Shown: positions 43,800 to 51,830 of the stretch, piece by piece
How the letters are laid out: every line of letters begins with the position of its first letter
How positions within the stretch are numbered: the first letter of the stretch is position 1
Assembly: GCA_902777125.1 (NCBI GenBank)
Contig: CACYSQ010000006.1
Span: 62,001 to 126,000 of the forward strand
Source of the DNA: Ruminococcus flavefaciens
GTDB taxonomy: Bacteria; Bacillota; Clostridia; Oscillospirales; Ruminococcaceae
Length of the DNA stretch: 64,000 bases
Direction of reading: 5' to 3'
Program-made: the position numbers and the translations under genes
The notes under the pieces: model-generated
The model's input: the letters and a program-made list of their open reading frames with translations, nothing else
Database searches by the model: none
Told to the model about the DNA's origin: nothing

Positions 43800-44759
43800 T
43801 CATATAACGTAGAACCATACCTCGTCCTGTGCGAAATCCGGCTTTTCGTTTGTCTTTGAGGAGTGGTAGTTGTACCTGAGCTCCTGATTTTTGATGCTTA
43901 CCCTTGCACCGTCCGGGATAGAATTCGTGATGAAAGCGTTACCGCCGACAACAACGTCCTTTCCGACGACGGTCTCGCCGCCGAGTATGGAGGCTCCCGA
44001 GTATATCGTGACATTGTCGTGAATGGTAGGGTGACGCTTCTTGTTCCTGAGCTGCTGTCCACCGCGGGTAGAAAGCGCTCCGAGGGTAACGCCCTGATAT
44101 ATCTTGACGTTGTCGCCTATCTCGGTAGTCTCACCGATAACGATGCCTGTTCCGTGGTCGATGAAGAAATACTTCCCGATAGAAGCACCGGGGTGAATGT
44201 CGATACCGGTCTCGTTATGGGCGTACTCCGTCATAATTCTCGGTATCAGCGGAACTCCGAGCAGAAACAGCTCATGCGCGATACGGTTGACGAGTATCGC
44301 AAAAACTCCGGGATAGGAGAAGATTATCTCGTCCTTGCTGAATGCGGCAGGGTCGCCCTCGTATGCAGCGTCAACGTCAGTCTCTATGTATTCCCTTATC
44401 TTGGGGATCCTCCCGAGGAACTCAAAGGTGACGTTCTCAGCCTTTTCCTTGAGCTCAGCCTCGGTCGCGGAGGAATACTCCGGGAGGTAACGGTAGACCT
44501 CTGCTATCTGCCGCGAGAGCTTATACATGACGTCCTCCAGAAGCATCGTGACATTGTTTCTGAGGGTATAGGAACGGTAATCTCCGCCGCGGAAATATCC
44601 GGCAAAAATGATTTTTTTGAGCTTGGTGATTATATCAATGATAGACTCCTTGTTCGGGTGATCGTAGTTCTTCACCTCGTCTATCGTCTTGTCTCCCCTG
44701 TAGCTTGAAATGATGTTTTCTGTGACCGCACTGAGGCGTTCCTCAAAAGCCTTATCCAT
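43800..44759 (-). CDS. cysE: Serine O-acetyltransferase (EpsC-type)
   Basis: Makes O-acetylserine for cysteine synthesis. The 319-residue protein has the long helical N-terminal domain of the EpsC type and a C-terminal left-handed hexapeptide beta-helix: GIDIHPGASIGKYFFIDHGTGIVIGETTEIGDNVKIYQGVTLGA (given as about 185-228, catalytic His/Asp), RHPTIHDNVTIYSGASILGGETVVGKDVVVGGNAF. No O-acetylserine sulfhydrylase gene is adjacent. AAAGGAG lies eight bases before the ATG. Confidence 0.93.
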   Translation of the reverse strand: MDKAFEERLSAVTENIISSYRGDKTIDEVKNYDHPNKESIIDIITKLKKIIFAGYFRGGDYRSYTLRNNVTMLLEDVMYKLSRQIAEVYRYLPEYSSATEAELKEKAENVTFEFLGRIPKIREYIETDVDAAYEGDPAAFSKDEIIFSYPGVFAILVNRIAHELFLLGVPLIPRIMTEYAHNETGIDIHPGASIGKYFFIDHGTGIVIGETTEIGDNVKIYQGVTLGALSTRGGQQLRNKKRHPTIHDNVTIYSGASILGGETVVGKDVVVGGNAFITNSIPDGARVSIKNQELRYNYHSSKTNEKPDFAQDEVWFYVI

Positions 44760-44785
44760 ATCTCATGCTCCTTTCGTATATTTAT

Positions 44786-44814
44786 ATTATATATTGAAAT
44801 TGTAGGATTGTCAA
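44786..44814 (-). promoter_or_regulatory. Consensus promoter of cysE
   Basis: On the minus strand TTGACA (44814-44809), 17 bases, TATAAT (44791-44786), about 20 bases before the ribosome site. No T-box is present in the short leader. Confidence 0.85.
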
Positions 44815-44832
44815 GGACTGATATATTCGGGA

Positions 44833-45048
44833 ACGGCGTCCTTGACGTTCCACGCCATACGATGCAACAAACATTATACGTTCTGTAGGGAACGCCGCCC
44901 TCGGCGTTCCACGCCATACGATGCAACACGCAAGACCAGACTGTAGGGGCGGCGTATTCAGTGATCCCTCGGGCGCACAATGTGCGCCCCTGCATACATA
45001 TCATGGCTGCCACATCGTAACCCCGGGCGGCGGAACGCCGCCCCTACA
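44833..45048. repeat. Cluster of dispersed GTAGGGGCGG / GAACGCCG palindromic repeats
   Basis: The gap between cysE and spoVAD is filled with hairpin repeats. Two direct copies of CGTTCCACGCCATACGATGC (44846 and 44905, continuing AACA) are 59 bases apart. Further units are GTAGGGAACGCCGCCC (44885), GTAGGGGCGGCG (44943), GGGCGCACAATGTGCGCCC (about 44970) and GGCGGAACGCCGCCCCTAC (about 45027). No gene was seen. Confidence 0.75.
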
Positions 45049-46056
45049 TTAGCTCTCGATACAGACAAGGTGGGATATCGCCGGGATAGTCTCGCCCTGC
45101 TGCATCGTCATCGGCGACATGAGCGCTCCCGTTGCGGCAAACAGCATTCTCCTCATACTTCCGCTTTTAAGCTTCGGCAGAAAATGTCCGCAGAGCACAC
45201 TCGCACTGCACCCGCACCCCGAGCCTCCGCAGTGAGCGTCCTGAGCCTCGCGGTCAAATATCATCACACCGCAGTCCATATGCTGTGCGGAAATGTCTAT
45301 GCCGTCATTCAGCAGCAGCTCGACAACGAGACGGCTCCCCACGATGCCGAGGTCGCCGGTAACGATACAGTCATAGTCCGCCGGAGAGGTACCGGTCGCA
45401 GTCAGATATCGCCTTATCGTCTCCGCAGCAGCCGGTGCCATTGCGCTTCCCATATTGTTGATGTCGTTGACGCCCATATCGGCTATCCTGCCGATACAGC
45501 CTCCGGTTATGCTGCATTTTCCGGCATTTTCCGAGAGTATCACAGCTCCCGATGCGGTACAGGTCCACTGCGAGGTCGGCGTTCTCTGTCCGCCGTATGA
45601 CAGCGGAAAACGGAACTGTCTCTCTGCCGTCGAGAAGTGCGACGATGTCACTGCGGCGGCACGTTCAACTGCACCGGAGGCTATCAGCAGGGAGGATATG
45701 AGCAGCCCCTCCGCCATTGTCGAGCAAGCCCCGTAGATGCCGAGAAAAGGTATCCCCAGCTCGCGCAGACCGTAGGTCGAACCGGTACACTGGTTTATGA
45801 GGTCGCCCGCACACACAGCGCCGATATCCTCCGTGGACAAATCCGCTTTTTTTACTGCTGTTTTCAGAGCTTCGAGCTGAAAGCGGCTCTCCGCCTTTTC
45901 CCATGTATCCATGCCGAAATGGCTGTCCTCGATGACCTCATCGAAGCAGTTGCCGAGGGGACCCTTGCCCTCCTTGCCGCCGACCACGGAAGCCCAGCCC
46001 TCTATCCCGACCGGTTTTTCGAGCGCGAAAACACCCTTGCCGATACATCTTGCCAT
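45049..46056 (-). CDS. spoVAD: Stage V sporulation protein AD (thiolase-fold)
   Basis: SpoVAD binds dipicolinic acid and helps move it into the developing spore. The 335-residue protein shows the family's thiolase-like fold: ESRFQLEALKTAVKKADLSTEDIGAVCAGDLINQC, GIPFLGIYGACSTMAEGLLISSLLIASGAVERAAAVTSSHFSTAERQFRFPLSYGGQRTPTSQWTCT (given as about 100-165) and CGGSGCGCSAS near the end. The usual partners spoVAC and spoVAE are not adjacent. AGAGGTGATA lies ahead of the ATG. It suggests spore-forming ancestry or retained sporulation in this strain. Confidence 0.92.
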   Translation of the reverse strand: MARCIGKGVFALEKPVGIEGWASVVGGKEGKGPLGNCFDEVIEDSHFGMDTWEKAESRFQLEALKTAVKKADLSTEDIGAVCAGDLINQCTGSTYGLRELGIPFLGIYGACSTMAEGLLISSLLIASGAVERAAAVTSSHFSTAERQFRFPLSYGGQRTPTSQWTCTASGAVILSENAGKCSITGGCIGRIADMGVNDINNMGSAMAPAAAETIRRYLTATGTSPADYDCIVTGDLGIVGSRLVVELLLNDGIDISAQHMDCGVMIFDREAQDAHCGGSGCGCSASVLCGHFLPKLKSGSMRRMLFAATGALMSPMTMQQGETIPAISHLVCIES

Positions 46057-46118
46057 AATATCACCTCTGTAATATTATTCACGGAATGCGGAAAATTATA
46101 CATTTTGCTTTTCTCTCG

Positions 46119-46207
46119 TAGGGGCGGATATTATCCGCCCGCAAATAACATTTATGCCGCCGATAACGATGTGTAGGGGACCGCCTTCTCTTACAAGGCG
46201 TCCCCTT
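46119..46207. repeat. Two GTAGGGG-type palindromic repeats
   Basis: GTAGGGGCGGATATTATCCG continuing CCCGC (46121-46143) and GTAGGGGACCGCC...GGCGTCCCC (46173-46206) are hairpins of the dispersed family. Confidence 0.65.
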
Positions 46208-46322
46208 CTTGCTGTTCGTAAAAGCCTTGCCTCAGGACAAAACAACGACCGGCGCATGAAAAGTTCTACAAACGCAGACAACCTGCATATAGTGTACCGA
46301 CAAATACTTGGAGGTTGATGCA

Positions 46323-48959
46323 ATGGGACTTACAGAAAAAGAAGCCGCCGCAAGGCTAAAAACAGAGGGTGCAAACGAATTTGAGGAGGGCAGGCGCACC
46401 GGTCCTGCAAGAATATTCATCGGACAGTTCCGCGATGTCATGGTCATGATACTCCTCGCTGCGACCGGAGTTTCAGTCCTGCTCGGGGAAATATCCGACG
46501 CGGTAACGATAATCCTAATCGTCCTCCTGAACGCCATTCTCGGCTTCATTCAGGAGTACCGCACCGAGCATACCCTCGAGGCACTGCGCTCTATGACCTC
46601 GCCGACCGCTAAATGCTACCGCGACAGCAGGCTAACTGAGATCGAGGCTTCTCGCCTCGTTACCGATGATATCATCGAGATAGAGGCAGGCGACCGCATT
46701 CCTGCGGACTGCGTCATAATAAGAGCCTCCGGCTTCTTCGCGGACGAGGCTGTTCTCACCGGCGAATCGACCGCTGTTGCGAAAGCTCCCGGTCTTGTCA
46801 GCGATACGGACAATTCCCTCAACAAGCCGAATATTGCCTACTGCGGAACCTCCGCCGTCCGCGGGAGCTGCCGAGCAAGGGTCATTGCGACCGGAAAAAG
46901 GACGCAGATGGGCATGATATCCGAAATGCTGACAGATATCGACAAGGAAATGACGCCACTCCAGAAAAGGCTTGCTGAGCTCGGCAGGATCGTTGCGGTG
47001 ATATGCCTGATAGTCTGCGCGGCTGTTTTCGCGGCGGGAGTTCTCCGCGGTGAGGACACCTTCGATATGCTCATGACCGGTATCACTATCGCAATTGCCG
47101 CGATACCGGAGGGACTTCCGGCTACTGTCACGATCGCCCTCGCCCTCGCGGTCAGCCGTATGATGAAGCACAACGCCCTCGTCAACAAGCTGCACAGCGT
47201 TGAGACTCTCGGCTGCACCTCGGTGATCTGCTCCGACAAGACCGGCACTATCACTGAGAACAAGATGACCGTTACCGAGCTGCGGACGGTCGGCGGTGAC
47301 TTTTTCTTCACGGGTATGGGCTACCGCACGGGCGGAAGAATAACCCGGGGCGAGGAGAATATCCCTGCCGATGTCAATGCCGAACACGCTCTCGCGGAGG
47401 CTCTGAAATGCGGTACGATATGCTCTACCGCGGCTATCTCGATAGGCGGACGCGGCAGAAATTCCTCCCGTTCGAGAGGTGAATGGGAGGTCACTGGTGA
47501 CCCTACCGAGGTCGCACTGCTCGTTGCCGCAGCTAAAGCCGGCATCACAAAGACCTCCCTTGAGGTCGGTCACAGGACGCTCAACGACCTGCCCTTCGAC
47601 AGTGATACGCGGTTCATGGCAGTGCATTCGACCTCACCTGACGGAAATATCATGTACTTCAAAGGCGCTGCGGAGGTCCTTCTCCCTCGCTGCTCGCATT
47701 ATATGGACGAAAACGGCGGTCTTCACGACCTGACCGCTGCTGTCAGGAAGGAGCTTTCCGGCAAGGTCATAGAGATGTCGGATAAGGCGCTGAGAGTTCT
47801 CGCGCTTGCCGAGCTGCACTCCGAACGCTTCGAGCCGGAACGCGGCGGACTTGTTTTCCTCGGACTTTCCGGCATGACAGACCCTCCGCGTGAGGAGGCA
47901 AGGGAGGCTATCAGAAAGTGCGCTGCCGCCTCCGTCAAAACCGTCATGATAACCGGCGACCATAAGAACACAGCCGTTGCCGTTGCCAAAAAAGCAGGGC
48001 TTCTGCGAGGCGGAAAAGCTATGACGGGCGCAGAGCTGAATGCCCTTTCCGACAGTCAGCTCGACCGCGTTATCGGCGATTACACAGTCTTTGCAAGGGT
48101 CGAGCCTGTCCACAAGCTCAGGATAGTCCGCAGCTTCAAGCGCCGCGGCGAGATAGTCACCATGACCGGCGACGGCGTGAACGATGCCCCTGCGATAAAG
48201 GAGGCTGATGTCGGCGTTGCAATGGGAATGACAGGCACGGACGTCACAAAGCAGGCTGCCGATGTGATACTCCTTGACGACAACCTTGCGACCCTCGTCA
48301 ACGCCGTCGAACAGGGCAGGTGCGTTTATGCGAATATCCGGAAATTCGTGCGCTATCTGCTCTCCTGCAACATCGGGGAGGTGCTGACGATGCTGCTGAG
48401 CATTCTCATGGGAATGCCGGTGATACTTCTCCCCGTACAGATACTCCTCGTCAACCTCGTAACGGACGGTCTCCCGGCGATAGCCCTCGGTCTTGAACCG
48501 CCTGAACGCGGCATCATGAAGCGTCCGCCGAGAAGATCGAACGAGGGCTTCTTCGCAGGCGGTCTTATGTGGAGGATAGTCTTCCGCGGAATTTTCATCG
48601 GACTATCTACCCTCGCCTCGTTCACTGCCGTGATTCACCTCGGCGGAAGCGTTGAAGCCGGACGAACTGCAGCTCTCATTACCCTCGTTGTTTCGCAGCT
48701 TATCCACGTTTTCGAGTGCAAGAGCGAGAGCGGTTCTATCTTCTCCATTGACCTTTTCAGCAACATCAAGCTCATTTTTGCGGTGCTGATATCGTCGGCT
48801 GCACTCGCAGGAGCAGTTGCGGTGCCGCAGCTCAGAACGGTGTTTGAGACAGTCCCACTTACACAAGCGCAGATGTTCGCGGCGCTCGGTTTCAGCGCGG
48901 CGGTACCGGTCCTGTGCGGCGTCGCGGAGGCTGTCAGCAATAAAAAAAAGAGTAAATAA
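46323..48959 (+). CDS. Calcium-type cation-transporting P-type ATPase
   Basis: Type II P-ATPase, most like bacterial Ca2+ exporters (PMCA/SERCA class). The 878-residue protein has a cation ATPase N-domain (GLTEKEAAARLKTEGANEF), TM1-2, the actuator motif LTGES near 142, the TM4 ion-site motif AIPEGLPATVTIALALAV near 258, the phosphorylation motif CSDKTGTITENKMT near 307 (Asp), KGAAEVLL, GLSGMTDPPR, MTGDGVNDAPAIKEADVGVAMG near 615 and TM5-10 including PVQILLVNLVTDGLPAIALG. The ATG at 46323 has GGAGG eight bases upstream; a TTG five codons earlier overlaps it. No regulator is adjacent. Confidence 0.93.
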   Translation: MGLTEKEAAARLKTEGANEFEEGRRTGPARIFIGQFRDVMVMILLAATGVSVLLGEISDAVTIILIVLLNAILGFIQEYRTEHTLEALRSMTSPTAKCYRDSRLTEIEASRLVTDDIIEIEAGDRIPADCVIIRASGFFADEAVLTGESTAVAKAPGLVSDTDNSLNKPNIAYCGTSAVRGSCRARVIATGKRTQMGMISEMLTDIDKEMTPLQKRLAELGRIVAVICLIVCAAVFAAGVLRGEDTFDMLMTGITIAIAAIPEGLPATVTIALALAVSRMMKHNALVNKLHSVETLGCTSVICSDKTGTITENKMTVTELRTVGGDFFFTGMGYRTGGRITRGEENIPADVNAEHALAEALKCGTICSTAAISIGGRGRNSSRSRGEWEVTGDPTEVALLVAAAKAGITKTSLEVGHRTLNDLPFDSDTRFMAVHSTSPDGNIMYFKGAAEVLLPRCSHYMDENGGLHDLTAAVRKELSGKVIEMSDKALRVLALAELHSERFEPERGGLVFLGLSGMTDPPREEAREAIRKCAAASVKTVMITGDHKNTAVAVAKKAGLLRGGKAMTGAELNALSDSQLDRVIGDYTVFARVEPVHKLRIVRSFKRRGEIVTMTGDGVNDAPAIKEADVGVAMGMTGTDVTKQAADVILLDDNLATLVNAVEQGRCVYANIRKFVRYLLSCNIGEVLTMLLSILMGMPVILLPVQILLVNLVTDGLPAIALGLEPPERGIMKRPPRRSNEGFFAGGLMWRIVFRGIFIGLSTLASFTAVIHLGGSVEAGRTAALITLVVSQLIHVFECKSESGSIFSIDLFSNIKLIFAVLISSAALAGAVAVPQLRTVFETVPLTQAQMFAALGFSAAVPVLCGVAEAVSNKKKSK

Positions 48960-48985
48960 CGATTTTTGAGGTTTTAAAGCAGTCT

Positions 48986-49038
48986 GACGTTCGCAATTGC
49001 CAATTATACCACAAACGTCCAGCAGCCATCGACCACCT
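48986..49038. repeat. Short copy of the GACGTTCGCAATTGC repeat
   Basis: TGACGTTCGCAATTGC (48986-49001), ATTATACCACA (49004-49014), AAACGTCCA and CGACCACC (to 49038) match the two outer ends of the long palindrome at 49504-49645, as if the central hairpin were missing. Confidence 0.65.
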
Positions 49039-49081
49039 GATTTGATACATACCAAAAAAAAATGAATAAAAATACAAAAAC

Positions 49082-49115
49082 GGAGCATAATATCATCGAG
49101 GTGATATCATGCTCC
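49082..49115 (+). promoter_or_regulatory. Hairpin enclosing the start codon of the first small-protein gene
   Basis: GGAGCATAATATCA (49082-49095) and TGATATCATGCTCC (49102-49115) pair over 14 positions with one mismatch; the loop is TCGAGG. The start ATG (49109-49111) is inside the 3' arm and part of the GAGGTGAT ribosome site is in the loop, so folding would hinder translation. Confidence 0.55.
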
Positions 49116-49216
49116 ATTTCATACTTGGAAGCATCTTCGGCGGAACAGTCGGGGTGACAGCGATGTGTCTCTGTACAGCGGCAAAGTGGGGAGACCAGAA
49201 TTCCGACGACAAGTAA
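49109..49216 (+). CDS. DUF3789-like small membrane protein (35 residues), copy 1
   Basis: Tiny single-span protein MLHFILGSIFGGTVGVTAMC followed by LCTAAKWGDQNSDDK. It resembles the roughly 35-residue DUF3789 proteins of Clostridia, with a glycine-rich membrane helix and the conserved CLCTAAK end. Ribosome site GAGGTGAT six bases upstream. Function unknown. A paralogue follows 82 bases downstream. No clear promoter was seen, so it may be read from the ATPase transcript. Confidence 0.72.
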   Translation: MLHFILGSIFGGTVGVTAMCLCTAAKWGDQNSDDK

Positions 49217-49298
49217 AATTTAAGATTGTTTTAAGGTATGCCCTTTATAATCACGGTATAAGGCTGGAACGTGAAATATTAACAAAGGGGTGATACTT

Positions 49299-49400
49299 AT
49301 GATGAAAGCCTTGATCGGTGCATTGCTCGGAACCACTACCGCTTTCTTCTCGCTTTGTCTCTGCACAGCAGCAAAGCAATCCGAACAGATCCCAACGTAA
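49299..49400 (+). CDS. DUF3789-like small membrane protein (33 residues), copy 2
   Basis: MMKALIGALLGTTTAFFSLC followed by LCTAAKQSEQIPT. It shares the LCLCTAAK motif and membrane-helix layout with the 35-residue protein upstream and has a strong ribosome site (AAAGGGGTGA, six bases before ATG). The second ATG at 49302 is an equally possible start. A strong terminator follows. Function unknown. Confidence 0.72.
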   Translation: MMKALIGALLGTTTAFFSLCLCTAAKQSEQIPT

Positions 49401-49423
49401 ACTCTATACCTATCTCTCTCTGT

Positions 49424-49460
49424 AAAAAGAGGACGTACAAGATTTGTACGTCCTCTTTTT
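49424..49460 (+). terminator. Strong intrinsic terminator after the small-protein pair
   Basis: AAAAAGAGGACGTACAA and TTGTACGTCCTCTTTTT form a 17-base-pair stem with a T-run. Confidence 0.92.
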
Positions 49461-49503
49461 ATTATTTCTGTATATATAACTTTTAAGGTGGATTTAATGG
49501 CAA

Positions 49504-49645
49504 GTGACGTTCGCAATTGCTTATTATACCACACTCGCTCAGTCTGTCAAGACCAAGACAAGCGCCGTAAAACGGTGGTCTTGACAGACTTCGTGAGTGT
49601 AGTTTCGGGCAATTACGCAAACGTCCACCTCGCCCCCGACCACCA
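49504..49645. repeat. Long palindromic (MITE-like) element
   Basis: Outer arms GTGACGTTCGCAATTGC (49504-49520) and GCAATTACGCAAACGTCCAC (49609-49628) are inverted copies; inner arms at 49531-49555 and 49576-49600 match at 22 of 25 positions (core AGTCTGTCAAGACCA / TGGTCTTGACAGACT) around a 20-base loop. No open frame. A shortened relative lies at 48986-49038, on the far side of the small-protein pair. Confidence 0.7.
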
Positions 49646-49661
49646 TAATTGTTGTTAACCC

Positions 49662-50954
49662 TTATTTCTTTTCGGGAACCTTAATGATATCCTTACGCAT
49701 ATAGGGCTGGAGAGCCTTCGGAATGCGGACAGAGCCGTCTTCATTGAGGTTATTTTCGAGGAATGCGATGAGCATTCTCGGAGGTGCAACAACGGTATTA
49801 TTGAGGGTATGTGCGAAATACTTGTTTCCGTCGGCGCCCTTTACCCTTATTCCAAGGCGGCGAGCCTGAGCATCACCGAGATTTGAGCAGCTTCCTACCT
49901 CGAAATACTTCTGCTGTCTGGGAGACCATGCCTCAACGTCAAGGCTCTTTACCTTCAGGTCAGCGAGGTCACCGGAGCAGCACTCGAGGGTGCGGACAGG
50001 TATATCGAGTGTGCGGAAGAACTCAACAGTGTAGCTGTAGAGCTTGTGGAACCAGTCCATAGACTCCTCGGGCTTGCAGACAACGATCATTTCCTGCTTC
50101 TCGAACTGGTGAATGCGGTAAACGCCTCTCTCCTCGATGCCGTGAGCGCCGACCTCCTTGCGGAAGCACGGAGAATAGCTTGTGAGCGTCTTCGGGAGCT
50201 CTTCCTCGGGAACGATAGTGTCGATGAACTTGCCTATCATCGAGTGCTCGGAAGTACCGATGAGGTAGAGGTCCTCGCCCTCGATCTTGTACATCATGCC
50301 CTCCATTTCAGCGAAGCTCATAACGCCGGTAACAACGTCACTTCTTATCATAAAGGGCGGAATGTAGTATGTGAAGCCCTTGTCTATCATGAAATCGCGG
50401 GCATAGGAGAGTATGCAGGACTGGAGCTGTGCAATGTCGCCGCAGAGGTAATAGAAGCCGTTTCCGCTTGTTTTTCTTGCACTGTCAAGGTCAATACCGT
50501 TGAGCTTTTCCATTATGTCAACGTGGTAGGGAACCTCGAAAGCCGGGACAGCAGGCTCGCCAAAGCGCTCTACTTCGACGTTTTCGCTGTCGTCCTTACC
50601 TATCGGAACGCTCTCGTCGATGATGTTCGGGATAACGAGCATTATCTGACGGATATTGCCCTCGAGCTTGACCTCGAGCTGTTCAAGCTCCTCGAGCTTA
50701 TTGCCGATCTCAGCGACCTCCGCCTTGACCTTCTCAGCCTCGTCCTTCTGACCCTTAGCCATGAAGCCGCCAATCTCCTTGCTCTTGACCTTGCGCTGAT
50801 TGCGGAGGTTATCGCATTCCACCTTAGTCTCGCGGAACTGCTTGTCCAGCTCGATGACCTTGTCAACGAGCTCGAGCTTTTCGTCCTGGAACTTCTTCTT
50901 GATGTTTTCCTTAACAAGTTCGGGATTTGTCCTTATAAGCTTAATGTCTATCAT
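49662..50954 (-). CDS. serS: Seryl-tRNA synthetase
   Basis: Charges tRNA-Ser (and tRNA-Sec if present). 430 residues with an N-terminal antiparallel coiled-coil arm (about 30-100: LDKQFRETKVECDNLRNQRKVKSKEIGG) and a class II core: motif 2 YSPCFRKEVGAHGIEERGVYRIHQFEKQEMI and motif 3 NNTVVAPPRMLIAFLENN. ATG at 50954 with GGAAGTTTAG upstream. It is 15 bases after parB, an origin-proximal arrangement shared with other Firmicutes, so it is likely cotranscribed with parAB. Confidence 0.96.
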   Translation of the reverse strand: MIDIKLIRTNPELVKENIKKKFQDEKLELVDKVIELDKQFRETKVECDNLRNQRKVKSKEIGGFMAKGQKDEAEKVKAEVAEIGNKLEELEQLEVKLEGNIRQIMLVIPNIIDESVPIGKDDSENVEVERFGEPAVPAFEVPYHVDIMEKLNGIDLDSARKTSGNGFYYLCGDIAQLQSCILSYARDFMIDKGFTYYIPPFMIRSDVVTGVMSFAEMEGMMYKIEGEDLYLIGTSEHSMIGKFIDTIVPEEELPKTLTSYSPCFRKEVGAHGIEERGVYRIHQFEKQEMIVVCKPEESMDWFHKLYSYTVEFFRTLDIPVRTLECCSGDLADLKVKSLDVEAWSPRQQKYFEVGSCSNLGDAQARRLGIRVKGADGNKYFAHTLNNTVVAPPRMLIAFLENNLNEDGSVRIPKALQPYMRKDIIKVPEKK

Positions 50955-50969
50955 TTTCTAAACTTCCTT

Positions 50970-51818
50970 TCAGTCTCTCGCAAGCTTGTCTGCTAAAGCT
51001 GCGAGGTCGTCCTTATCATAAAATTCAAGTATGAGAGCGCCCTTATTCTTCGCAAAATCGACCTTTACCCTGCGTCCGAGGCGTTCCTTGAGTGAGAGCT
51101 CCATCTCAACAAAATAGTTGTCGATCTTAGAATCGGAGGCACTTTTTTTCTCGGGAGGCTCCTGAGATTTCTGTGCTGCCCTTTCGACCTGGCGCACAGT
51201 CAGACTGCCCTCGGAGGCCTTGACAGCGGTCGCGATCATCAGTTCCTCGTTCTGGAAGCCGAGCAGCGCACGGCCGTGACCTGCCGAAAGCTCGCCGCTT
51301 TCGAGCATTTTTACGATGCGGTCCGGAAGAGTCAGCAGTCTTACCGCATTTGCGATAGCGGAACGCGAACGTCCTACCATTTTTGCGACCTTATCCTGTG
51401 TCATGCCGAACTTTTCAATGAGTTCACTGTAGCCGGCAGCCTCTTCGATAGGGTTGAGGTTCTCACGCTGAAGGTTCTCGATAATAGCGATCTGCATAGC
51501 CTCGGAGTCCGAAAGCTCGCGGATACTTACCGGTATTTCTTCGAGTCCGAGCATTCTTGCGGCACGCCAGCGGCGTTCACCCGCAACGATCTGATAACCG
51601 CCGGTACTGATCGGTCTAACAAGGATGGGCTGAAGAATACCATGCTCGCGTATCGAATCCGCAAGTGCAGCGATAGCCTCCTCGCTGAATGATTTACGCG
51701 GCTGATCCCTGTTGGGCTCGATCTCAGCAGTACGGAGGGTCTTTTTCACCTGTATATCGTTGGTATTATCGCTGAGCAGAGCTTCAAGACCAACGCGGCC
51801 TAATCCACCTTTTGCCAT
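50970..51818 (-). CDS. parB: Chromosome-partitioning protein ParB/Spo0J
   Basis: CTP-dependent DNA clamp loaded at parS. The 282-residue protein has PNRDQPRKSFSEEAIAALADSIREHGILQPILVRP, the GERRWRAARMLGL motif, ENLQRENLNPIEEA, the helix-turn-helix MTQDKVAKMVGRSRSAIANAVRLLTLP and SAGHGRALLGF, plus a C-terminal dimerisation domain. GRSRS in the recognition helix fits the ParB rather than Noc subgroup. ATG 51818 is chosen because GGAGGG lies seven bases before it; an ATG two codons earlier directly abuts that site. Confidence 0.95.
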   Translation of the reverse strand: MAKGGLGRVGLEALLSDNTNDIQVKKTLRTAEIEPNRDQPRKSFSEEAIAALADSIREHGILQPILVRPISTGGYQIVAGERRWRAARMLGLEEIPVSIRELSDSEAMQIAIIENLQRENLNPIEEAAGYSELIEKFGMTQDKVAKMVGRSRSAIANAVRLLTLPDRIVKMLESGELSAGHGRALLGFQNEELMIATAVKASEGSLTVRQVERAAQKSQEPPEKKSASDSKIDNYFVEMELSLKERLGRRVKVDFAKNKGALILEFYDKDDLAALADKLARD

Positions 51819-51830
51819 AGTCATCCCTCC

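Noticed and set aside
42666..43859. 397-codon plus-strand frame
   Set aside because: Antisense to the FkbM copy 2 gene and running through its promoter.
44760..44814. T-box or SAM-type leader ahead of cysE
   Set aside because: The leader is about 20 bases before the ribosome site and has no conserved T-box or S-box sequence.
44833..45048. 59-base tandem repeats as a CRISPR
   Set aside because: Only two direct copies, and the intervening bases form hairpins typical of the dispersed repeat family.
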